A DNA stretch of 64,000 bases from Sphingomonas sp. Leaf67 (GCF_001421965.1 NZ_LMLP01000020.1:62173-126172); one strand, 5' to 3'. Shown: positions 8,066 through 17,484, counted from the stretch's first letter. The notes: generated by a model from the letters alone, not told the origin. Translations and numbers: made by a program.

Positions 8066-10856
8066 CGCGATGTGGCGCTGGTTCACCATGCTCGCGGGCG
8101 CGCTGGCACTGCCGTCGGTGGCCGCTGCCGAGGATGCGGTGCTGTTCGACGGGCGACAACTGGCGGGGATCGTCCATGACAATTCCCCGTCCGCCCGGCT
8201 GGCGGGCGAATTGCTGGCCCGCGACCTGAAGCAATTGACCGGCCGCGCGGCGACGGTCGCGGACGATGTGTCCGGCTGTGCCCGGCTGTGCGTGGTGATC
8301 GGAACGCTGGATTCGACGCTGGTCCGCACGGTCGTGGCGGACACCGGCGTCGACCTTTCGACGATCGAAGGGACATGGGAGCGTTATGGGCGCACCCTGG
8401 TCCGGTCGAAGGGCGATCCGTCGCGTCGCTATCTGCTGATCGCCGGATCGGACCGCCGAGGCACCGTCTGGGGCGTGATCGACCTGACGCGCGAACTGGG
8501 CGTATCGGCATGGGAATGGTGGGCCGACGTAACCCCGCGTCGCGTCGATCGGCTGCGGGTCGATGGCGCGCGACGGCTGTCGGAAGCGCCATCGGTCCAG
8601 TATCGCGGCATCTTCCTGAATGACGAGGATTGGGGCCTCCAGCCCTGGGCGGCCAAGACCTACGAACCCGAGGCCGGCGATATCGGCCCCAGGACCTATG
8701 CCCGCATCTTCGAACTGATGTGGCGGCTGAAGGCCAATCTGATCTGGCCGGCGATGCATGACAGCACCACGCCCTTCTACCAGCAGCCGGGCAACGCGGC
8801 GACGGCGCACGCCTATGACATCGTCGTCGGCACGTCGCATGCCGAACCGATGCTGCGCAACAATGTCCGCGAATGGGATGAGCGGGCGCGCGGTCCCTTC
8901 AACTTCTTCACCAACCGTCCGGCGATGGTCGAATATTGGCGCGAACGCGTCGAGGCCGTGAAGGATGGCGAGCACATCTATTCGATCGGCCTGCGCGGCA
9001 AGCATGACTCGGCGATGGAAGGTGCCGACACCCCCGAACAGGCACGCGACGCAACGGCACAGGCGATCGCCATCCAACGCGACCTGCTGGCCAAGGCGCA
9101 GGGACGACCGGCGGCGCAGGTGCCGCAGGCGCTGACGCTCTACAAGGAAGTCCTCGACACCTACGCTGCCGGATTGAAAGTCCCGGACGACGTGACGCTG
9201 GTCTGGCCGGACAATAATTACGGCTATATCGCGCAGCTTCCGACCCCGACCGAACAGGCGCGTCGCGGCGGGTCGGGGGTCTATTATCACCTCTCCTACT
9301 GGGGCCGACCGCACGATTATCTCTGGCTGGCGACGACCCACCCGGCGCTGATCCGCGAACAGATGGACCGCGCGTGGCAGTCGCACGCACGCAAGCTGTG
9401 GGTCGTGAATGTCGGCGACATCAAGCCGGGCGAGTATCTGACCCAGTATTTCCTCGATCTCGCGTTCGACCATCGCATCTTTGCCCAAGTGCCGCGCGCC
9501 CATTTGCGCGACTGGTCGGCCCGGCAGTTCGGCGCGGACGTCGCCGATCGGGTTACCGCGGTGATGCTCGCCTATTACGACCTCGCCTTCGAACGACGCC
9601 CCGAGTTCATGGGGTTCGGTCAGGTCGAACCGGTCACCCCCGTCCGCACCAGCGACTATCTGCGCACCGGCGGGGACGAGGCGGAACGGCGGCTCGACCG
9701 CTATGCGGCGCTGGTCGCCGAAGCGGAAGCGATCGGCGCAGCGTTGCCCGCCGACCGGCGCGACGCTTTCTTCCAGCTTGTCCTCTATCCGGTACGCGGC
9801 GCGGCGAGCCTGAACGAACGCGTCCTGAAACTCGACCTCGCGCAGGAACATGCCAAGGCCCTGCGGGCACCGATCGTTCCGGGCAGCACGTCCGAGGCGG
9901 TCAATCGCGCCGGCAATGTCGTGCGTGCCGACATGAACGCACTGTCCGATCAGGCGCGCGCCGCGCAGCAACGCATCGCCGACGATACCGAGGCGTACAA
10001 CGCGCTGATCGGCGGCAAATGGCGGGGAATGATGAACGCGGCACCGCGCAACCTGCCGGTATTCCGGACCCCGACCTTCCCGCGCGTTTCCCTGCCACGA
10101 CAGGATGCGTGCGGGATCGAGGGGAGCGATCTTGCCTATGCGGAGGGTAGGGCCGGGACACGCAGTTTCACGCTCTATTCGGGCGGGGCCGATGCCGACT
10201 GGACGCTCGTTCCGTCGCCTGGCTTTGTGGCGTCCGCCACGCGCGGCAAGTTGCACGCGGCCAACGGCTATCGCATCCGGATCGCGCTGGCGCATGATGG
10301 CAATGGCTCGGGTGGCGTGAACGCGACCTGCGGCGGGAAGACGCTGAACCTGCCGATCCGTATCGCAACGCCTGCGAAGGGCGTAGCGCCGAACATCAAT
10401 CATATCATCACGTTGCCGCCTGCCAGCGCGACCAGCCCGGATTGGGAAAGCGTACCGGGGTTCATCGCGATGCTGCGCAGCCGTTTGAACCTTCCGCCGG
10501 GGAATGCAGCGGCAACGCCGCTTACCTATCGGTTCGATACCGACACGACGGGTCATGCCGAGATACGCATCGTGTTGTTGCCAACCCATCCCCTGAATGC
10601 CGAGCAACACCTGCGCGTCAAGATACGCGTCGACGGAGGCGCGCTTCAGACGCTCGACTATGCGACGTTCGGACGAAGCGACGAATGGAAACGCAATATG
10701 CTGAGCAACACAGCGGTCCGGTCGCTGACCTTCCCGCAACTTGCCGCCGGTCGTCACACGGTCGAACTGTTCGCCGCGTCCCCGGGACTGCTGGTCGATC
10801 GGATCGAGGTTCGCCTGGATGGGGCACCTGCAAACTATGGCGCGCCGCTTCGATAA
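8052..10856 (+). CDS. Exported glycoside hydrolase family 115 (xylan alpha-1,2-glucuronidase type)
   Basis: GH115 enzymes remove (4-O-methyl)-glucuronic acid from xylan side chains, including internal positions. The protein (934 aa) has a signal peptide (MWRWFTMLAGALALPSVAAAE) and the characteristic GH115 blocks: LLIAGSDRRGTVWGVIDLTRELGVSAWEWWADV near the N-terminus, YRGIFLNDEDWGLQPWA, then RLKANLIWPAMHD, LVWPDNNYGYI and YYHLSYWGRPHDYLW. A C-terminal beta domain (after about residue 690) completes the usual architecture. ATG 8052 is inside the end of the GH2 gene and has GAGG upstream; ATG 8070 is an alternative that starts right at the signal peptide. Pairing with a GH2 enzyme suggests cooperative removal of glucuronoxylan or related side chains in the periplasm or outside the cell. 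Confidence 0.88.
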   Translation: MDRADAMWRWFTMLAGALALPSVAAAEDAVLFDGRQLAGIVHDNSPSARLAGELLARDLKQLTGRAATVADDVSGCARLCVVIGTLDSTLVRTVVADTGVDLSTIEGTWERYGRTLVRSKGDPSRRYLLIAGSDRRGTVWGVIDLTRELGVSAWEWWADVTPRRVDRLRVDGARRLSEAPSVQYRGIFLNDEDWGLQPWAAKTYEPEAGDIGPRTYARIFELMWRLKANLIWPAMHDSTTPFYQQPGNAATAHAYDIVVGTSHAEPMLRNNVREWDERARGPFNFFTNRPAMVEYWRERVEAVKDGEHIYSIGLRGKHDSAMEGADTPEQARDATAQAIAIQRDLLAKAQGRPAAQVPQALTLYKEVLDTYAAGLKVPDDVTLVWPDNNYGYIAQLPTPTEQARRGGSGVYYHLSYWGRPHDYLWLATTHPALIREQMDRAWQSHARKLWVVNVGDIKPGEYLTQYFLDLAFDHRIFAQVPRAHLRDWSARQFGADVADRVTAVMLAYYDLAFERRPEFMGFGQVEPVTPVRTSDYLRTGGDEAERRLDRYAALVAEAEAIGAALPADRRDAFFQLVLYPVRGAASLNERVLKLDLAQEHAKALRAPIVPGSTSEAVNRAGNVVRADMNALSDQARAAQQRIADDTEAYNALIGGKWRGMMNAAPRNLPVFRTPTFPRVSLPRQDACGIEGSDLAYAEGRAGTRSFTLYSGGADADWTLVPSPGFVASATRGKLHAANGYRIRIALAHDGNGSGGVNATCGGKTLNLPIRIATPAKGVAPNINHIITLPPASATSPDWESVPGFIAMLRSRLNLPPGNAAATPLTYRFDTDTTGHAEIRIVLLPTHPLNAEQHLRVKIRVDGGALQTLDYATFGRSDEWKRNMLSNTAVRSLTFPQLAAGRHTVELFAASPGLLVDRIEVRLDGAPANYGAPLR

Positions 10857-11665
10857 CAAGTTGCAAGACGTCTATGGCGACCCGGTTCCAGACATTCGGA
10901 CACGGTTTTCCGCTGTCCGATTTTCGCCAGGTTCCGCCGACATACGCTTCCGCAACCATGTCAGCGCGCGCCGGCGTCCTGGGCCGACGGTACCGGTCTG
11001 CCGCTTGGGCGCTGTCTGGAAAAACGTGGACCTGCATTCCGCGGCACCGGCCCGTCGCCCGGAAAATTCACATGCCCGCGAACTTCCAGACGGACTCTGT
11101 AGCGCGTTTTCGATCCGGTTGGATCATCGCCAAGGTGGCGATTTCGGTTCGTGGCAAGGCGTGAGGAAGGCGCGATGTCACAGCATCGTGACCGACGAGC
11201 AACGCCGCCACGGACCTGAAAGCGGCCCGCCGCGTCAGCGGTTGCCCGCAGGGCGATGACGGTGCTGCAACGTCGTCGGAAACCGCTTCAGCGCGCCTGC
11301 CGCGGCACGACCTGCAAGTCGGGACGTGCGCGTTCTTCCGTCGCGACCGGCATCGCAAAGAAATGGGCTTCCCATAATTCCTCGTCGGTTTTTCGCGCTT
11401 GCGAAACGTGGCCCGCCCGGTCGCCGGTATTGGTCTGCATCGATGCCCCCATCGCTCTTCCGCTGGCGTTAACCAACATTCTTCAACGCCGATATGCCCT
11501 GCAACGGTGTCGGACCCAATCATCCGAAGGATGCAGATCACCTGTCGAAGCGCCGGCGCGCCCCCCGGAAACGCGGTATGTCACCTTCCCTATTGTGCAG
11601 CGCAGCATCCGCGCCATATCTTGTCTCAGCGGCCAGCGGATGCCGTGACGAGAAGGCGTACGCTC
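10857..11665. other. Intergenic region without a supported gene
   Basis: About 0.8 kb between the GH115 gene and the PHB-depolymerase gene. No frame has a convincing protein. The best candidate is a short minus-strand frame (11288-11479, about 63 aa, ending EERARPDLQVVPRQAR) with no recognised family. I see no clear hairpin terminator after GH115. Confidence 0.4.
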
Positions 11666-12769
11666 ATGGTTTCGTTGTCCACCACCATTGCCCGTCTGTC
11701 GCGGATGCAGCAGCCCGGTTCGCAACCCGGCATGGCCGACCGGCTGCACGACCTGACCGGTTTCGCCCCCGATCCCGGCAATTTGCGCGCACGGATGTAT
11801 GTGCCCGCCGACCTGAAGCCCGGCGCGGCGCTGGTCGTCGCGTTGCATGGCTGTACGCAGGATGCCGCGATCTACGACCATGGCACCGGCTGGTCGACGC
11901 TGGCCGAGCAGGAGGGTTTCGCGGTGCTGTTTCCCGAACAGCGTCGCGCGAACAACGCCAATATGTGTTTCAACTGGTTCGAAGCGGCGGACATCGCGCG
12001 GATCGGTGGCGAGGCCGAATCGATCGCGGCGATGATCGACGTGGCGATCGCCGCGCATGATATCGATCCGGCACGGGTGTTCGTCACCGGGCTGTCGGCC
12101 GGTGGGGCGATGACCGCGGTGATGCTGGCGGCATGGCCCGATCGCTTCGCCGCCGGCGCGATCATCGGCGGCCTGCCCTATGGCAGCGCGGTCGGGGTGC
12201 GGGCCGCACTGGAGCGGATGCGCGGCCAGTCGCTGCCCGATGCGCGCAGCGGCGCGGCGGCGGTGCGATCGGTCGCCGGCCGCGCGCCGATGCCGCGCGT
12301 CGCCATCTGGCACGGCACCGCCGATACGACGGTGGTCGTCGGCAATCTCGATGCGCTGGTCGCGCAGTGGTGCGGCGTCCACGACCTGTCGGATGCCACG
12401 CCGGAGACGACTGCCGAAACCGGCTGGCGTCACCGGGTGTGGCGCGACCAATCGGGCGCGCCGCTGGTCGAGGAGTGGCGCGTCGCCGGCATGGGCCATG
12501 GCGTGCCGGTCGACCCCGCCGGTGGCATCGGCCATGCCGGACCGTTCATGCTGGACGTCGGCCTGTCGAGCACCATCGAGATCGCGCGATCCTGGGGACT
12601 GACCGATGCGGTAGCGCAGGTCGCCACGCCCCGCCCGGCACGCACCATCCGGCCGGAGCCGATGCGGCCCGAGCCGACGCAGCAGCATCAGCAGCAGCAA
12701 CAGACCGAAGTATCGGGCGTACAGGCGACCATCGAGCGCGCGCTGCGCAGCGCCGGGTTGATGCGCTGA
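11666..12769 (+). CDS. PHB depolymerase-family alpha/beta-hydrolase esterase
   Basis: Serine esterase of the poly(3-hydroxybutyrate) depolymerase family (367 aa). Visible motifs: oxyanion-hole region VVALHGCTQDA, then NWFEAADIARIGGEAESI, and the nucleophile elbow GLSAGG with S144. A downstream HGTADTTV carries the conserved Asp region, and GMGHGVPVDP the catalytic His. No export signal is evident, so an intracellular enzyme or a broader feruloyl/acetyl esterase role is possible; these share the same fold. The C-terminus has a low-complexity stretch of repeated EPMRPEP and Gln/His (QQHQQQQQ), unlike the rest. Start at MVSLSTTIARL is supported by AAGG 9 nt upstream and lack of conserved sequence before it. 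Confidence 0.85.
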   Translation: MVSLSTTIARLSRMQQPGSQPGMADRLHDLTGFAPDPGNLRARMYVPADLKPGAALVVALHGCTQDAAIYDHGTGWSTLAEQEGFAVLFPEQRRANNANMCFNWFEAADIARIGGEAESIAAMIDVAIAAHDIDPARVFVTGLSAGGAMTAVMLAAWPDRFAAGAIIGGLPYGSAVGVRAALERMRGQSLPDARSGAAAVRSVAGRAPMPRVAIWHGTADTTVVVGNLDALVAQWCGVHDLSDATPETTAETGWRHRVWRDQSGAPLVEEWRVAGMGHGVPVDPAGGIGHAGPFMLDVGLSSTIEIARSWGLTDAVAQVATPRPARTIRPEPMRPEPTQQHQQQQQTEVSGVQATIERALRSAGLMR

Positions 12770-12806
12770 GGCTTGCCGCATCGGGCGCGGTGCGGCACGG
12801 AACGGC

Positions 12807-13190
12807 ATGTTCGTCCGCCCGCCCCGCCCCCGATCGCGTGCCTCGCGCGTCGCCGCCGATGACGCCGGCCGGCGTGGCGAACGGATCGCGGGCTGGTGGC
12901 TGCGGCTGAAAGGCTGGCGCATCCTCGCCCGCCGCGTAAAGACCAAGGCGGGCGAGATCGACTTGATCGCCCGCCGGGGCGGCATCGTCGCCTTCGTCGA
13001 AGTAAAGACCCGCGCCACCGCCGCCGATCTCAACCACGCCATCGACGAACGGCGTCTGGCGCGCGTCGCAGCAGCGGCCGAAATCCTCGCGCCGACCTAT
13101 GCCGACGGGGCCGATATCCGCATCGACGTCATCCTGCTGGCCCCCGGCACACCGCCCCGCCATATCGAGAATGCTTGGATCGGATATTGA
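12807..13190 (+). CDS. YraN family (UPF0102) putative nuclease-fold protein
   Basis: Short protein (127 aa) of the UPF0102/YraN family, which has a restriction-endonuclease-like fold. The conserved core is present in order: GWWLRLKGWRILARR, KAGEIDLIARRGG, and IVAFVEVKTR, i.e. the GEIDLI...FVEVK catalytic-type motif. Biological role of the family is not settled (a Holliday-junction or DNA-processing role has been suggested). The N-terminus is Arg/Pro-rich and may be shorter if translation begins further in. It sits 37 bp after the esterase gene, away from its common neighbour rsmI. Confidence 0.85.
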   Translation: MFVRPPRPRSRASRVAADDAGRRGERIAGWWLRLKGWRILARRVKTKAGEIDLIARRGGIVAFVEVKTRATAADLNHAIDERRLARVAAAAEILAPTYADGADIRIDVILLAPGTPPRHIENAWIGY

Positions 13191-13251
13191 GCGAAGGCGG
13201 GGCGGGTATCGCCCAGTTGCGAAAATTGTCCGTCCCACGCAATATCGTCGC

Positions 13252-13779
13252 ATGACGTTATTTTTGCTTGGAATGGTAGTCCTGATGAGCGGCGGGTTCA
13301 CAGATCATCTGGCCGATCGAACCGCTCCGAGCCAGATTTCTCCCTCTGCACAAATCGAGACACCACCAAGTGTGAACAAAGTGGTTCTCATCAAAAGATT
13401 TCTTTGGGCGGTCGGCCGACAGGAGAAGCTGGATAGCGGCAGCTTCCTCGAGCGCTATGCCATGCCCGGCGGCCCACTCTGGCCGATCGGGCCAAACAGT
13501 CAACTGACCGAAGCCTTACTCAGCGGGTTCGAGCGGCGAATGTCGGCGCTTAAAAAAGCGTATGAGAAACGGCGTGCGTACTATCAGCGGGCGTATGAGG
13601 ACCACGTGAACTGGGAGTTTACCGAAGAAGAACTAGCTACGATTGTAGCGTTTCTCGAGGGTCCGACGGGTAAGCATTACCTTGATGGTCGGTGGCGTAT
13701 GGAGGCGTACTCGGAGACCAATACTGAGGACATCGAGCAAGAAATTGTGGCTGAGGCACAAGCCAGCCTGGCGGGATAG
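13252..13779 (+). CDS. Exported DUF2059-like protein
   Basis: A 175-aa protein with an N-terminal hydrophobic signal or anchor (MTLFLLGMVVLMSGGF). The C-terminal half (WEFTEEELATIVAFLEGPTGKHYLDGRWRME) resembles the DUF2059 pattern in which an acidic, helical segment precedes a phrase like IVAFLxSPxGKxYL. Function of this family is unknown. Base composition is clearly lower in GC than the neighbouring genes, which may indicate recent acquisition. The start was placed at 13252 because the signal segment begins there; a longer frame overlaps yraN. Confidence 0.55.
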   Translation: MTLFLLGMVVLMSGGFTDHLADRTAPSQISPSAQIETPPSVNKVVLIKRFLWAVGRQEKLDSGSFLERYAMPGGPLWPIGPNSQLTEALLSGFERRMSALKKAYEKRRAYYQRAYEDHVNWEFTEEELATIVAFLEGPTGKHYLDGRWRMEAYSETNTEDIEQEIVAEAQASLAG

Positions 13780-14066
13780 CAGACGCCCAGCCGTCCCCTG
13801 CATTCCTACTTTCCTACAGCGGCCATGCCTGCGACCATCATCGCTGGCCACCATCCGACCACTCTCTTTGACACCGCCGTATCGCCCCGATGCACCGTGC
13901 GCACGAACCGTGTGCGAGTGTGACTTTCGTGACCTTTGGTTCACCGCACCCCAGAACCGGTCGCCATTTTCCGGTTTCTCCCCCATCTCCGCGATGGTAG
14001 CATCGGCACAGTCCGATAGGCCCGGCGAACGACGACCGCCATACCGATAGGAAGGAGTATCCAGCC

Positions 14067-14315
14067 ATGCTCTTGCTGTTGCTTGCCGCAATGACCGAAC
14101 CTGCCGTGGTACCCCCGCCACCGCCGCCTCCGCCCGAGAAATGCGAGCGCGCCACCGTGCAGCATGCCGGCCTTGCCCCGCCCGCCCGGATACAGCCCTT
14201 GTCCAAAGAGCCGCCCGCTCGGCGGGAACTGGCGCTCGCCTATAGCGAGAACGGCTGCCTGAAGCCGGTCACCATCGCGAATGGCAAGCTGCGCAAGCTG
14301 CCCGACGCGAAATAG
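14067..14315 (+). CDS. Small proline-rich exported protein
   Basis: An 82-aa protein with an N-terminal hydrophobic stretch (MLLLLLAAM) and a run of eight prolines, then two cysteines 43 residues apart in the C-terminal part (EKCERATV and ENGCLKPV) that could form a disulfide in the periplasm. A strong ribosome site, AAGGAG, lies about 10 nt before the ATG. No family recognised. It converges with gspK, 34 bp away. Confidence 0.6.
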   Translation: MLLLLLAAMTEPAVVPPPPPPPPEKCERATVQHAGLAPPARIQPLSKEPPARRELALAYSENGCLKPVTIANGKLRKLPDAK

Positions 14316-14349
14316 ACCGCGAAGCAACCGACCGCCGTCCCGGCAGCGT

Positions 14350-15228
14350 CTATCCGAACCCCGGCACTTCCGGCGGGATCGCGGCGTTGCGCCAGCGTTC
14401 GACCGGTACGGCAACGCGCACCGTCCGGGCACCTTCGCCACGCTCGACCCGCTGGATCAGCGTCGCGCCCTGCTGCACCGTCTCGCCGATCGTCGCGCGG
14501 GTGCGGACCCAGAAATGGTCCGATTTGAAGCGGGTTCCCCCGGGTGCGGTCACGTCTTCGCGCGCCAGATCGTCCTTCGACAGATAGCCCTGCCGGTTGC
14601 GTAAGCCGATCAGCCGCTGCGCCTGCGCCGGTTCGAACAGTACCGCCATCAATTCGGGCGTCGCCGCGTTCAGGTTGATCGCGGTATCGCCGGGCAGCGC
14701 GGTCACCATCCGCGCCAGCAACTGCGCCTGTTCGGGCGGCAGGAAGACGGCAAGCGGCCGCAGATCCTGCACCGGCCCCTGTGCGCGGATCAGCGCGATC
14801 GCCGCCACCGCCTTGTCCTCTTCGATCCCCGCCGCGCGCGCGATGCGCAGGAACAGCAGCTGCGGGATCGGGTCCAGCTCGCGCCGCACCGAATTGACGT
14901 TGAAGCGCCCTTCGGCATCGGCGATGGTCAGGTCGAAGCGCCCGCCATCGATGGCAATGCCGTTTTCGCTGATGCCGCCCCATGGCTCGCCCGGATAATC
15001 GGCCTCGGGCGCGACCCGCGCGTCGCGCTGCAACGCCGACAGTGCCGACAATTCGCCGCCACGCACCACCGCCAATGCGCGCGCTGCCTCGCGCGAGCGG
15101 ATCGAACGGTCGAGCGCCACCTCCTCGCGGTTGATCATCAACAGCACCAGCCCGCTGGCAATCGCCACGAACATCAACACGTTGACGAGGATCATGCCCC
15201 GTTCGCCCTCGGGTACCGCGCGCGTCAT
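14350..15228 (-). CDS. gspK: Type II secretion minor pseudopilin GspK
   Basis: GspK caps the pseudopilus tip of the type II secretion system, together with GspI and GspJ. The 292-aa protein has the short leader and hydrophobic N-helix (ERGMILVNVLMFVAIASGL) and the large globular alpha domain typical of GspK (RFNVNSV, DAEGRFN, INLNAATPELMAVLF). The INLNAA segment is a helix-hairpin-helix-like motif conserved in the family. Its start overlaps the gspJ stop by 4 nt, so both are co-translated. Other T2SS core genes (gspC-I, L, M) are not in the window, so this part of the machinery lies apart from them. Confidence 0.9.
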   Translation of the reverse strand: MTRAVPEGERGMILVNVLMFVAIASGLVLLMINREEVALDRSIRSREAARALAVVRGGELSALSALQRDARVAPEADYPGEPWGGISENGIAIDGGRFDLTIADAEGRFNVNSVRRELDPIPQLLFLRIARAAGIEEDKAVAAIALIRAQGPVQDLRPLAVFLPPEQAQLLARMVTALPGDTAINLNAATPELMAVLFEPAQAQRLIGLRNRQGYLSKDDLAREDVTAPGGTRFKSDHFWVRTRATIGETVQQGATLIQRVERGEGARTVRVAVPVERWRNAAIPPEVPGFG

Positions 15229-15758
15229 GTCGTCCTCGCCGGGATCGGCAGGGTGACGATCCGCCGCAGATTGCCGCCGCCGGGACCGCCGACCTGCAAT
15301 TCGACGACCACCGCGCGGGGCCAGTCGAGCGAGCGGTCGGGCGCGGGCGGCCAGTTGTCGAGCCAGCCGCCGTCGAAATAGCGCCAGCGCGCGGCCGTCA
15401 CCCGATCGAGCACCAGCTGCGCCCGCCCGTCGACGACACGCAGCAACTGTCCGCCGGCGATGCGATAGCCGACCCCGATCGCCGGCCCGCCCAGCCCCGG
15501 TGCGCTGCGCCGGAACCGCACGCCCGCCGCATCGCCGCCCATCGGCCCCGGCGCGATCTGGTCGAGATCGCTGGAGATCACCACCATCGCGCGTTGCAGG
15601 TCGGCCACCCGGTCGAGCCGCGCCTCGGTCCGGCCATCGACGCCGATGACGCTGTCGACCAATGCCAGCCCGGCGACCGCGATCAGCGCGAACAGCCCCA
15701 GCGAGATCATCAGTTCGAGCAGGGTGAAGCCCGCTTCCCCCGCGCGGCGCGGCGTCAT
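15225..15758 (-). CDS. gspJ: Type II secretion minor pseudopilin GspJ
   Basis: A 177-aa minor pseudopilin with a classic prepilin peptidase site and N-methylated helix: EAGFTLLELMISLGLFAL, cleavage between G and F, with the conserved Glu at mature position 5. The C-terminal part (SSDLDQIAP, RWRYFDGGWLDNWPP) fits the GspJ globular fold. It overlaps gspK downstream and the periplasmic-binding-fold gene upstream by 4 nt each, giving a three-gene operon. Confidence 0.9.
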   Translation of the reverse strand: MTPRRAGEAGFTLLELMISLGLFALIAVAGLALVDSVIGVDGRTEARLDRVADLQRAMVVISSDLDQIAPGPMGGDAAGVRFRRSAPGLGGPAIGVGYRIAGGQLLRVVDGRAQLVLDRVTAARWRYFDGGWLDNWPPAPDRSLDWPRAVVVELQVGGPGGGNLRRIVTLPIPARTT

Positions 15759-16774
15759 GCCCCGCGGCTCTCCGCCACCTTCTGATACACGCCGTTGGTG
15801 GGGACGAGGATCGCGAAGTCGCGCGCGCAGCTGCCGTCCGAGCGGAAGCGGACGCGCCCGGTCACGCCGTCGAACCCGGCGTCGCGCAACACGCCTTCGC
15901 GGGTCATCGCATCGGCCTCGCGCAGCGTCTTCGCGATCATCGCCGCGTCATTGCCCAGCGCGGCGATCGCGCCGGGCCTGCCGCCGTTGCGCGCGGCATA
16001 TTCGGTGGCAAAGGCGGCGAAGCGGTCGGGATCGGGGCTGGCGATCCACGCCCCCTCCAATGCGCCGACCGCATCGGCGCGGTAATCGAGCGCCTGTACC
16101 GTCGCCAGCAACTGGATGCCGCGCGTCTTGAGCGCCGGGGCCAGCGCCACCGCCGCGCCGGGCACGAACGCGGCATCGGCCTCGACGCTTGCCGGCAATC
16201 CCCCGTCGGTCACCGGCACGACGGTGATGCTCAGCCCCAGATCGGTCTCCGCCGCCTTGGCCGCCGCGACCGAGGCGCGCGACCATGGCGACCCGTCATC
16301 GACCGCCAGCACGCGGCGGATGCCGCGCGACCGGGCATAGCCAAGGATCGCCGACGTCGCCTGTGCCGGGGTGATGCCGAACACGAACGCCCCGCCGCCG
16401 CGCGCGCCTGCATCGTTGGTCAGTGCGACCACCGGCACGGCGACCGCCGCCGCGACCGCGCGGGTCTCGTCAGCCGACAGCGGCCCCAGCAGCATCGTCG
16501 CGCCGCCCTTCACCGCCGCCTGCGCGGCACGCACCGCACCGGCGGCGCTGCCACCGGTATCGATCACCGACAGCGCGGCGGCATCGGTTTCGGCGAGCCT
16601 CGCCGCATTGGCTATGCTAAGCCCCAGCGCGCTACGGTCTCCGGTCAGCGGAACCAGCAACGCGGCGGAGCGCCTGGCCCGGCGCGCAGCCAACAGGGGG
16701 GACGTGGCCCATGCCGCAGACGACAGCAGCACCGCATCCCGGAACAGCCCAAGCGCCGAACGTCGCGATCGCAT
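15755..16774 (-). CDS. Periplasmic ligand-binding-fold protein (LivJ/LpoA-like)
   Basis: A 339-aa exported protein with a type 1 periplasmic-binding fold: signal region (LGLFRDAVLLSSAAWATSPLLA), then LLVPLTGDRSALGLSIANAARL, a motif shared by branched-chain amino-acid-binding proteins and LpoA-like penicillin-binding-protein activators. Other supporting blocks are LLGPLSADETRAVA and RVLAVDDGSPWSRASVAAAK. No ABC transporter genes are nearby; instead it is the first gene of an operon with gspJ and gspK, which argues for an envelope role rather than nutrient uptake. Its first 64 nt overlap the start of the divergent gspN. A longer upstream frame exists but would lie inside gspN. Confidence 0.7.
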   Translation of the reverse strand: MRSRRSALGLFRDAVLLSSAAWATSPLLAARRARRSAALLVPLTGDRSALGLSIANAARLAETDAAALSVIDTGGSAAGAVRAAQAAVKGGATMLLGPLSADETRAVAAAVAVPVVALTNDAGARGGGAFVFGITPAQATSAILGYARSRGIRRVLAVDDGSPWSRASVAAAKAAETDLGLSITVVPVTDGGLPASVEADAAFVPGAAVALAPALKTRGIQLLATVQALDYRADAVGALEGAWIASPDPDRFAAFATEYAARNGGRPGAIAALGNDAAMIAKTLREADAMTREGVLRDAGFDGVTGRVRFRSDGSCARDFAILVPTNGVYQKVAESRGA

Positions 16775-17484
16775 CACCGGGTCTTTCGAGGTTGCAGGCA
16801 CGCCGGCACAGTATCCGCTTCGCCGCCCTCGGCATAGCCTCGTTCGTCGTCGCGATCGTCGCGACGCTGCCCGCCAGCCTGATCGCCGGCAACAGCGACT
16901 GGCGCAGCGGCGTCGGCGGCACCGTATGGAACGGCGAGGTCGGCATCGCCGGGGGCAGCCGCCTCGAATGGCATTTCGCGCCGTTGCGCAGCCTGACCAG
17001 CCTCGGCTTCGCGGTGGACTGGACCGCGACCGGCCCTGACACCGATCTGGGCGGGCAGGTACTGATCCGGCCGGGCGGGGTGCGGCTCGACCGGGTGGCG
17101 GGATCGGCCGATGCGTCGCTGCTCGCGGCGTTGCAGCCCAACCTGCCCTTTGCCTGCGACATGCCGTGGCAGGTCGATATTCCGGTCCTGTCGACGATCG
17201 CCGGGTCGGCGATGGCCGAGGGCCGCGTCGCAATCGAACCGGGCAGTTGCGTGACCCGGCCGGGCAATGTCGCGACCCCCACCCCGGCGATGCTGCTGAC
17301 CGCCGACCATATCGGCCGGCAATCGCGTATCCGACTGGTCCCCGACGGTCAGCGCCGCCGCACGTTGATGGATGCGACGATCAGCGAGGATGGCAGCCTG
17401 CGCTTCACGATGACCGGCGACGGGGCGGCGATGCTGCCGTTCACCGGCCTGCCCGGTGGGGCGAGCGTGCAGGGCAGTTTCTGA
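16711..17484 (+). CDS. gspN: Type II secretion protein GspN
   Basis: Inner-membrane-anchored accessory protein of type II secretion (257 aa). It has one N-terminal membrane helix (about residues 36-58, FAALGIASFVVAIVATLPASLIAG) followed by a beta-rich periplasmic domain starting SDWRSGVGGTVWNGEVG, the characteristic GTVWNG phrase of GspN. It is transcribed away from gspJ/gspK. The annotated ATG lies inside the opposing gene; an internal TTG just before QARRHSIRF would remove the overlap but has a poor ribosome site. Confidence 0.85.
   Translation: MPQTTAAPHPGTAQAPNVAIASPGLSRLQARRHSIRFAALGIASFVVAIVATLPASLIAGNSDWRSGVGGTVWNGEVGIAGGSRLEWHFAPLRSLTSLGFAVDWTATGPDTDLGGQVLIRPGGVRLDRVAGSADASLLAALQPNLPFACDMPWQVDIPVLSTIAGSAMAEGRVAIEPGSCVTRPGNVATPTPAMLLTADHIGRQSRIRLVPDGQRRRTLMDATISEDGSLRFTMTGDGAAMLPFTGLPGGASVQGSF

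Noticed and set aside
7914..10859. Minus-strand frame of about 980 residues opposite GH115
   Set aside because: High-GC antisense artefact; the plus strand has a signal peptide and all GH115 blocks.
12660..12720. Short tandem repeat (CAG-rich) as a mobile or regulatory repeat
   Set aside because: It is in frame and encodes the Gln-rich tail of the PHB depolymerase, so it is a coding low-complexity stretch.
11483..13042. Minus-strand frame opposite the PHB depolymerase and yraN
   Set aside because: Antisense of two recognisable genes; no family motif.
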